A DNA stretch of 5,535 nucleotides, from positions 1 to 5,535 of the forward strand of contig PFAX01000033.1 in assembly GCA_002773495.1 (NCBI GenBank), written 5' to 3'. This document shows, piece after piece, positions 1 to 4,586 of this stretch; positions within the stretch are counted from its first letter, which is position 1, and each line of letters starts with the position of its first letter. The position numbers and the translations under genes are program-made. A model generated the notes under the pieces. It did no database searches. It was not told the origin of the DNA and saw only the letters and a list, made by a program, of their open reading frames with translations. This DNA is from a bacterium (Candidatus Gribaldobacteria) CG10_big_fil_rev_8_21_14_0_10_37_21 (lineage in GTDB: Bacteria > Patescibacteriota > Minisyncoccia > Minisyncoccales > CG1-02-41-26).

Positions 1-78
1 CTCTGGCTGATAATATTCAGCGTCAATTCGCAAAGCTCCCTCCAGCTCCGATTTTTTGATTATTGAATATACTGGCAT
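1..78 (-). CDS. hsdS: HsdS-like DNA specificity subunit, N-terminal fragment cut by the window edge
   Basis: This is the first 26 codons of a minus-strand gene that runs off the left edge. The start ATG is at 78-76, and an in-frame TAA at 84-82 rules out a longer N-terminus. The peptide includes KKSELEGALRIDAEYYQPE, which resembles the opening of many type I restriction-modification S subunits ((I)KxSELEGALRIDAEYYQPEYL). S subunits carry the target recognition domains that choose the DNA site for the methyltransferase and nuclease subunits. The gene follows the methyltransferase gene with a 69-bp gap on the same strand, as expected for an M-S pair. No Shine-Dalgarno sequence precedes the ATG. 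The recognition domains lie outside the window, so target specificity cannot be judged. The call rests on a short peptide plus context. Confidence 0.75.
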   Translation of the reverse strand, partial: MPVYSIIKKSELEGALRIDAEYYQPE

Positions 79-147
79 ATTTTACTTGCATTTGTTAAAA
101 ATCCATTTGTAGTTTTTCATTCTTTTTCATATTTTTACTTTATATTT

Positions 148-2109
148 TTACATCCAAAAGTCCAGCTTCTCTTTTTTAGCGAATTTGATAAATTCGTTGG
201 CTATTTGGTCTAAATCGTGGTCTAAAACTTTTCGACCCCTTGAATCGTGGACAGGACTTCCGTTTGTGTCTTTTTTAAAAACATAATTCCCAGAGTTGTC
301 TTTGCCTGATTTTTTAGAAACCGCCATAAAAATCGGGTAATCTTTTAATGGCTCCCCTGCCTCCCTGCCCCATTTCTGCAAAAACAAAATACTCGTTTTC
401 GTGCCGGTGTGCGGCTTAAAGGTATTGATCGCTAAGCCAACTACCGCTAAAACGCGGGCTTTGTCAAAAAGATATTCTCTGACATACTCCATATTGGTAT
501 TATTTAAAACGCCTTGAGGCAAAACAATCGCCAACCGCCCTCCGGGCCTTATCATATCTAAAACTCGCTCAATAAATAAGATATGCCGTTCAACTTTATT
601 AACTAATTTACTTTTCTTTTTACCAAAAAAATATTGACGTAAAATCCCACTATCCTTTATTTCTCCAGCAAATGGTGGATTGGTTAGCAAAATATCAAAG
701 TTAAAATAATGGAAACTTCTTTGATTGTCCGCATTATCAACCGAATTATCCATATTTAAAAGCCGAGTTTGCAGCTGAGCTCTAGCGTTTAGCAAATCGG
801 AGTTTTCACCTTGCCACTCTCTTGGATCAAGGGTGTTCAGTTTAAAAATATGCGACTTACCATCGCCAGCAATCAACATTAAAGCCCTAGACACCTTAGA
901 AATTTCATCAGCAAAATCAATGCCCCAAATATGGTCTTTGGCATATTCCCTCATTGCTTCTTCGTTTTTATTTAAATAATTATCTTTAACTTGATACATT
1001 GCTGAAATTAAAAAGCCACCCGAACCGCAAGCTGGGTCAATAATAAACTCATCTTTTTTAGGATTTAACATTTTAACCGCCATTGAAATAGCATGCCTTG
1101 GCGTAAAATACTGACCCTTCTTGCCTTTAGCCACCTCTGGGATTAAATACTCAAAGGCCTCGTCAATAATTGATAAATCCGAGCCAAAAAGTCGTGCTTT
1201 TTCCAACTCGCCAACTATAATAGATAGGTGGTCGGGTGATAATTTTAAATTATCTTGCTCTAAAAATGTACCTGGCCATTTTTTTACCGCTTTTTTGAAC
1301 AAATCATTAATAACTTGGTAAGTTTTTGAAGAATCCTTGTATTTTCTAAAATAAATTTCATTGCCCTGTCTGTTATACTTGGCTTCCGATTCGTCAAAAA
1401 GTTTGGCGTAAATCAATTTAAAAACCTCATTAAAAACATCGCCCCCAGCATTAGCTAAAACCAATTCCTGCATTGATTCAATCATTTGCTTTAAATTAGC
1501 TTTTGGGTCAGTGTAGTCTAAGAGGTTTTTTTTGGCTTCAAGTAAGTCGTCTATCGTTTGATTAAACTTTGGCAAGTCGGGCAAAGTATCGCTAAACTCT
1601 TTAGGATAAGGCCTATATAAAATAATCCTTTTTTGGCCATTACTCCACAGCCCTATTTCCGCGCCTTCAGCTGAAAGATAACTTTTTAATTGCTCAATGC
1701 CTTTTTTGTCGGTTGGACTTTTGGTCTCAATAATAATATAAGGGGTTATTTTATCTTTTTTATAAACAACAATGTCTGCGGCTTTAGTGTGAATTTCTTT
1801 GCCAAAATGCACGCTTTTTTCAGTTTCTATTTGCTCTAGCGGATAACCATAGTTATTATGCAACTTATAAAGCCATAATTGACGGATTATTTCTTCTGGC
1901 CTGCCTTTTTGTTTTTGCTCGTCAAAAACAATTCTTTGCTGACCTGATTTTATATCTTTAAGATAAAATTTATCTTTTTCTTGTTCGGTTATTTCTAAAA
2001 CATCACCGAGGGAGATATCGCTAAACTCCTGCAACCCATAGATTGTTTCGCTATTATGAAAAATTTTATCTAAAACCTCTTCTATTTTATTTACTTTTTC
2101 TGTAGGCAT
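148..2109 (-). CDS. hsdM: N6-adenine DNA methyltransferase (HsdM-like) with N-terminal HsdR-type nuclease-like domain
   Basis: This 653-aa protein has two recognisable parts. Residues about 65-165 look like an HSDR_N domain, a PD-(D/E)xK nuclease fold: an acidic helix at E72/E73, then D112, then the E128-T-K130 strand, then Q140-x3-Y144, the QxxxY motif seen in HsdR and RecB-type nucleases. Residues about 210-600 are an N6_Mtase domain: GQYFTPR at 332-338, the SAM-binding loop DPACGSGGF at 358-366, and the catalytic NPPF at 477-480. The expected reaction is SAM-dependent methylation of adenine at a site chosen by the S subunit encoded just downstream. Ordinary HsdM is about 500 aa and lacks the nuclease-like part. 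Because its key residues are present, this chain may also cut DNA, as in BcgI-like type IIB enzymes; alternatively it is the M subunit of a type I system whose hsdR lies outside the window. The start ATG lies 19 bp after lexA, with no Shine-Dalgarno sequence, so co-transcription is likely. Methyltransferase is near certain; nuclease activity is inference. Confidence 0.93.
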   Translation of the reverse strand: MPTEKVNKIEEVLDKIFHNSETIYGLQEFSDISLGDVLEITEQEKDKFYLKDIKSGQQRIVFDEQKQKGRPEEIIRQLWLYKLHNNYGYPLEQIETEKSVHFGKEIHTKAADIVVYKKDKITPYIIIETKSPTDKKGIEQLKSYLSAEGAEIGLWSNGQKRIILYRPYPKEFSDTLPDLPKFNQTIDDLLEAKKNLLDYTDPKANLKQMIESMQELVLANAGGDVFNEVFKLIYAKLFDESEAKYNRQGNEIYFRKYKDSSKTYQVINDLFKKAVKKWPGTFLEQDNLKLSPDHLSIIVGELEKARLFGSDLSIIDEAFEYLIPEVAKGKKGQYFTPRHAISMAVKMLNPKKDEFIIDPACGSGGFLISAMYQVKDNYLNKNEEAMREYAKDHIWGIDFADEISKVSRALMLIAGDGKSHIFKLNTLDPREWQGENSDLLNARAQLQTRLLNMDNSVDNADNQRSFHYFNFDILLTNPPFAGEIKDSGILRQYFFGKKKSKLVNKVERHILFIERVLDMIRPGGRLAIVLPQGVLNNTNMEYVREYLFDKARVLAVVGLAINTFKPHTGTKTSILFLQKWGREAGEPLKDYPIFMAVSKKSGKDNSGNYVFKKDTNGSPVHDSRGRKVLDHDLDQIANEFIKFAKKEKLDFWM

Positions 2110-2128
2110 AAATTTTTAATTTTATTTA

Positions 2129-2773
2129 TTACTTAACTTGTTGCCAATAGCCATTTTTTAAAACAGAAATCACCTTGCCAACTAATTTGGTTTCGTCCGT
2201 AAAAGAAATATGCTGGTATTTTGGATTTTCTGGTTTTAAAAAAATATAAGGTGGCTTATCTTGCGAGATAAATCTTTTAACCGTTGAATCATCGCCCACC
2301 TTAGCTAAAACAACTTCGCCTGAATAAAACTCTTCTTTCACTTGAACCAAGACCAAATCGCCATCGTCAATCCCAGCGTTTATCATTGAGTCCCCATAAA
2401 TCCTTAAAATAAAAACTTCATCATTTAATTTCTCAATTTTCTCAAAACCTGAAGGCAAGGTTTGCCATTCGCCCGATATCTCAACAGCTTCTATAGGACA
2501 GCCCGCCGCTGTAGCACCTAAAAAAGCGGCTAAAGGGGGCTCACCAAGTATTTGATAGCCTAAAGGCAATACTACCAATTCCCGCGCACCTGTTCCCTTT
2601 TTTAGAAACCGTTTTTGTTTTAACTTTTCTAAAAGATCAACAACTGATTGGTTAGAAACAACCCCTAATTTTTCTCGCATTTGTTCAAAAGTAGGCGGAA
2701 AACCATCACTTTGAATAAAGTTATAAATAATCCTTAAAAGGTCTTTTTGTCTTGGAGTAATTTGCTTCTTCAT
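2129..2773 (-). CDS. lexA: LexA-type SOS repressor (S24 family self-cleaving)
   Basis: The protein has 214 aa, close to the usual LexA length of about 200-230. Residues 1-65 form the LexA winged helix-turn-helix: TPRQKDLL at the start, GFPPT at 24-28, and a probable recognition helix at about 40-54. The C-terminal half is an S24 peptidase domain with the Ala-Gly self-cleavage site at A90-G91, the nucleophile Ser129 in YGDSM, and the catalytic Lys166 in TVKRF. All parts needed for RecA-stimulated autocleavage are therefore present. In the known family, LexA represses DNA-damage genes and its own gene. Here it is the first gene of a unit that continues into the methyltransferase and the specificity subunit, which is unusual for a housekeeping lexA. 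It could be the cell's main LexA or a dedicated LexA-like regulator of the restriction-modification genes; the sequence alone cannot tell. The start is fixed by a promoter ending just upstream of the ATG. Confidence 0.92.
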   Translation of the reverse strand: MKKQITPRQKDLLRIIYNFIQSDGFPPTFEQMREKLGVVSNQSVVDLLEKLKQKRFLKKGTGARELVVLPLGYQILGEPPLAAFLGATAAGCPIEAVEISGEWQTLPSGFEKIEKLNDEVFILRIYGDSMINAGIDDGDLVLVQVKEEFYSGEVVLAKVGDDSTVKRFISQDKPPYIFLKPENPKYQHISFTDETKLVGKVISVLKNGYWQQVK

Positions 2774-2779
2774 AATTTT

Positions 2780-2808
2780 ATCTTATACCCGACTATTCAT
2801 TCTGTCAA
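2780..2808 (-). promoter_or_regulatory. Sigma-70-type promoter of the lexA-hsdM-hsdS unit, probably leaderless
   Basis: On the minus strand, TTGACA (2808-2803) is followed by a 17-base spacer and TAAGAT (2785-2780). This is a perfect -35 and a 5/6 -10 at optimal spacing. Only six bases separate the -10 from the lexA ATG at 2773, so transcription should begin at or within a base or two of the start codon, giving a leaderless mRNA. No other start is plausible, because moving the ATG downstream would remove the helix-turn-helix. Confidence 0.8.
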
Positions 2809-2819
2809 ATATAAATTTG
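2806..2819. promoter_or_regulatory. Small inverted repeat overlapping the lexA -35, candidate operator
   Basis: CAAAT and ATTTG are perfect 5-bp arms around a 4-base ATAA centre. The repeat overlaps the -35 hexamer of the lexA promoter, where an autoregulating repressor would be expected to bind. The match is short and AT-rich, so chance is quite possible. It does not resemble the known E. coli (CTG-N10-CAG) or Bacillus (GAAC-N4-GTTC) LexA boxes. Confidence 0.25.
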
Positions 2820-2826
2820 TGGATAA
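2818..2826 (-). promoter_or_regulatory. Exact DnaA-box sequence upstream of the lexA promoter
   Basis: The minus strand reads TTATCCACA, identical to the strong E. coli DnaA box, and it lies nine bases upstream of the lexA -35. One exact 9-mer in 5.5 kb of AT-rich DNA could occur by chance, and no cluster of boxes is present, so this is not evidence for a replication origin. Its position in a promoter region makes DnaA-linked regulation of the unit possible. Confidence 0.35.
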
Positions 2827-2843
2827 CTGAAAATCTATAACAA

Positions 2844-2873
2844 AAAACTTTAACCCTTGAAGGTTAAAGTTTT
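2844..2873 (-). terminator. Intrinsic terminator after tspO, probably bidirectional
   Basis: A perfect 12-bp stem (2844-2855 pairing with 2862-2873) closes a 6-base loop. On the minus strand it starts 26 bases after the tspO stop codon and ends in a run of six T, as expected for a rho-independent terminator. It isolates tspO from the lexA promoter downstream. The plus strand also has a T-rich tail, but no plus-strand gene precedes it. Confidence 0.8.
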
Positions 2874-2898
2874 GTTCTATTTTATTTTCTTCTGCAGG

Positions 2899-3387
2899 TT
2901 AATTCAATAAGACAATCATTAGGTTTAAGACAGAGGCAAAGGCAACCCAATATAAGTAAGGAAGCAACAACCAAGCGGCTATCTTAGATATTTTAACAAA
3001 GCTTAAAATAGTTAAAGCAATAAAAGCCCAGAGAATAAAAATCGCAATAAAAGCAAAGAAGGGTTTCCCCAAGCCAAAAAATAAAACAGACCAGAGAATA
3101 TTAAAAAATAGTTGGCTGACAAAAAACAAAAGTGCTGTTTTAACTTTTTTTGAAGTAAAGCCCTTTTCCCAAACTAAAAAAAGTGAAACCCCCATTAAAA
3201 AGAAAAGTAATGTCCAAACAGGGCCAAAAATCCAACTTGGCGGGTTAAAGCTTGGCTTTTGGAGGGCTAAATACCACGAGCCGATTTTAGGTGTAGTAAA
3301 AATGGCACCAATAACCCCAGCCATTTGACAAGCTCCAATAGAAACAACTAACCTTAAAACTTTAGAAAATTTATTTTTATTTAACAT
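2899..3387 (-). CDS. tspO: TspO/MBR family membrane protein
   Basis: This 162-aa, very hydrophobic protein has about five predicted membrane helices (roughly 10-30, 52-72, 84-104, 108-130, 136-160), the TspO/MBR fold. Family motifs are clear: WYLALQKPSFNPPSW at 38-52 running into FGPVW at 54-58, FNILWSVLFF at 95-104, and the last helix with LLPYLYWVAFASVLN at 141-155. Known members bind porphyrins or related tetrapyrroles and influence stress or tetrapyrrole metabolism; the role in this organism is not shown. An in-frame ATG at 3444 would add 19 residues lacking family similarity. I chose the ATG at 3387 because it gives the usual family length of about 160 aa and sits just after a promoter-like sequence. 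The gene is transcribed away from the hydrogenase genes and ends in its own terminator, so it is probably monocistronic. Confidence 0.92.
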   Translation of the reverse strand: MLNKNKFSKVLRLVVSIGACQMAGVIGAIFTTPKIGSWYLALQKPSFNPPSWIFGPVWTLLFFLMGVSLFLVWEKGFTSKKVKTALLFFVSQLFFNILWSVLFFGLGKPFFAFIAIFILWAFIALTILSFVKISKIAAWLLLPYLYWVAFASVLNLMIVLLN

Positions 3388-3395
3388 ATATTTAT

Positions 3396-3424
3396 ATTTT
3401 AAAACAAATTTTACTAACAGGCAA
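3396..3424 (-). promoter_or_regulatory. Probable tspO promoter, near-leaderless
   Basis: The minus strand has TTGCCT (3424-3419), a 17-base spacer and TAAAAT (3401-3396). The -10 matches 5/6 and the -35 is weak (TTG kept). Eight bases separate the -10 from the ATG at 3387, so the 5' leader would be only about two bases. This supports the shorter start, since the ATG at 3444 would lie upstream of the promoter. Confidence 0.5.
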
Positions 3425-3472
3425 TTACTTCTCCACAGACACAAACAACAACCCTATTCCAGCCCCCCATTA

Positions 3473-3506
3473 AACATTCCAACATTCTTGAGAATATTAG
3501 AATGTT
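3473..3506. repeat. 34-bp inverted repeat made of four 8-bp half-sites
   Basis: The layout is AACATTCC (3473-3480), AACATTCT (3481-3488), a TG spacer, AGAATATT (3491-3498) and AGAATGTT (3499-3506). The two arms of 16 bp match at 14 positions, and each arm is itself a tandem pair of 8-mers. The repeat lies between the divergent tspO and nuoF-like genes. No T-run follows on either strand, so it does not look like a terminator. The likeliest reading is an operator for a regulator binding as two dimers. Minus-strand RNA would pair over all 16 positions, because both mismatches become G-U, so an RNA hairpin is also possible. No other copy was seen in the window. Confidence 0.7.
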
Positions 3507-3539
3507 AATATAAAAATAAAGTTTTGCACAAGAGAATAA

Positions 3540-3569
3540 TTGCAAGAACTCAAGATAAAATGGTAAAAT
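3540..3569 (+). promoter_or_regulatory. Weak candidate promoter for the nuoF-like/hydA genes
   Basis: TTGCAA (3540-3545), an 18-base spacer and TAAAAT (3564-3569) lie 28 bases before the ATG. The hexamers match the consensus 4/6 and 5/6. The surrounding DNA is so AT-rich that other -10-like sequences, such as TATACT at 3574-3579, are also present. The true start of transcription is uncertain. Confidence 0.3.
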
Positions 3570-3596
3570 AAAATATACTTAAAATATTAAAAATAA

Positions 3597-4577
3597 ATGC
3601 GAGGATTAATTCGAAAAATTAAAAAGTCAAGGCTTTTAGGTATGAGCGGTTCTTCATTTCCAGTTTGGCTTAAATGGAAAAAAGTTAAAGGTTCAAAAGC
3701 CAAAATTAAATATGTTGTTTGCAATGGGGCTGAAGGCGAGCTTAAAACCCAAAAGGACTACTATATTTTAAAACATTACCCTAAAGATGTTATTTTTGGC
3801 ATAAAATTAGCCCTTGAGACAGTTGGGGCAAAAACTGGTTTTTTATATTTAAATAAAAAATATTATCGCAAATTAAAACCAAAACTAATAAAATTAACCC
3901 ATCACCTACCCATTGAGCTTTTTGAAAAACCAGAGGGCTATTTAAATGGCGAAGAAACCGTTATTTGCAATATTATTGAGACCAAAGCAAAAGAGCCAAG
4001 GGTAAAACCGCCCTTGCCAGCCGAAGCAGGCGTTTTCGGAAAACCAACCTTAATAAATAATTTAGAGACATTTTACTGGGTTTCAAAAATAGCGAAAAAC
4101 CAATACAATTACGAAAGATTTTACTCTATTGCTGGCAAGGTTAAACAAAAGGGGGTTTATAAGCTACCTTTTGATTTTACTATAAGAGATATTTTAACCA
4201 TCACTGGTAATCGGCCGTGGTTTGATTTCTTTGTGCAGGTAGGTGGTGGGGCTAGTGGGGAAATACTTTTGCCGAATGAATTAGACAGGCCAATCACTTC
4301 ACTTGGCTCAATTATTGTTTATGACAAAAAAACAACAAACCCAATGGTTTTAATGCGTAAATGGGCAAAATTCTTTTTTAAAGAAAACTGCGACCTTTGT
4401 GCCACTTGCCGAGAAGGCACATTTCGTATTTTAGAAATTCTCCAAAAAGAAGAACTGCTTTCTCAAGACAAACAAACCTTAGCTGATATTTTCAACTTAT
4501 TAGAAAAGGCCTCTTTATGCCCTTATGGAAGAATTTTACCTCGACCCTTCAAAACCGCCATAGCTAAACTACTTTAG
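3597..4577 (+). CDS. nuoF: Short NuoF-like (51-kDa type) subunit of a putative [FeFe] hydrogenase complex
   Basis: This 326-aa protein is related to NuoF/HydB, the flavin and NAD(H)-binding subunits of complex I and of NAD-linked hydrogenases. Motifs in order: FPVWLKW at 21-27 ending the flavin loop; YVVCNGAEGE at 39-48, aligning with the family's NADESEP segment; GYLNGEET at 114-121; PPLPAEAGVFGKPTLINNLET at 138-158; an SLBB-like stretch at about 185-225; and a C-terminal [4Fe-4S] site with C265, C268, C271 and C308. It is shorter than NuoF (about 420-440 aa) or HydB (about 600 aa): the N-terminal leader and any extra ferredoxin domains are missing. The usual GRGGxGFP loop reads GMSGSSFP at 15-22, losing the Arg and two Gly. 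It probably passes electrons between a nicotinamide cofactor and the hydrogenase encoded 9 bp downstream. Cofactor use is uncertain because of the altered loop. No clear Shine-Dalgarno sequence precedes the start. Confidence 0.85.
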   Translation: MRGLIRKIKKSRLLGMSGSSFPVWLKWKKVKGSKAKIKYVVCNGAEGELKTQKDYYILKHYPKDVIFGIKLALETVGAKTGFLYLNKKYYRKLKPKLIKLTHHLPIELFEKPEGYLNGEETVICNIIETKAKEPRVKPPLPAEAGVFGKPTLINNLETFYWVSKIAKNQYNYERFYSIAGKVKQKGVYKLPFDFTIRDILTITGNRPWFDFFVQVGGGASGEILLPNELDRPITSLGSIIVYDKKTTNPMVLMRKWAKFFFKENCDLCATCREGTFRILEILQKEELLSQDKQTLADIFNLLEKASLCPYGRILPRPFKTAIAKLL

Positions 4578-4586
4578 AAAAGCTAC

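Noticed and set aside
95..130. 11-codon minus-strand open frame (MKKNEKLQMDF) between the methyltransferase gene and hsdS
   Set aside because: It is too short to separate from chance in AT-rich DNA, with no ribosome binding site and no attenuator structure nearby.
1121..1321. Plus-strand open frame of 66 codons
   Set aside because: It lies entirely inside the methyltransferase gene on the opposite strand and shows no family resemblance; it is a shadow frame.
1..2109. Alternative genetic code with UGA read as an amino acid, as in some CPR lineages
   Set aside because: All genes read through in full with standard stops; visible stops are TAA or TAG and no in-frame TGA interrupts a conserved domain, so nothing supports recoding.
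2818..2826. Replication origin suggested by the DnaA box
   Set aside because: There is only one exact box, with no cluster, no dnaA or dnaN neighbour and no distinct unwinding region.
3388..3444. Upstream ATG extending tspO by 19 residues
   Set aside because: The added residues have no TspO similarity, exceed the family length, and would lie upstream of the probable promoter at 3396-3424.
3473..3506. Transcription terminator reading of the 34-bp inverted repeat
   Set aside because: There is no T-run after the stem on either strand and no gene ends next to it.
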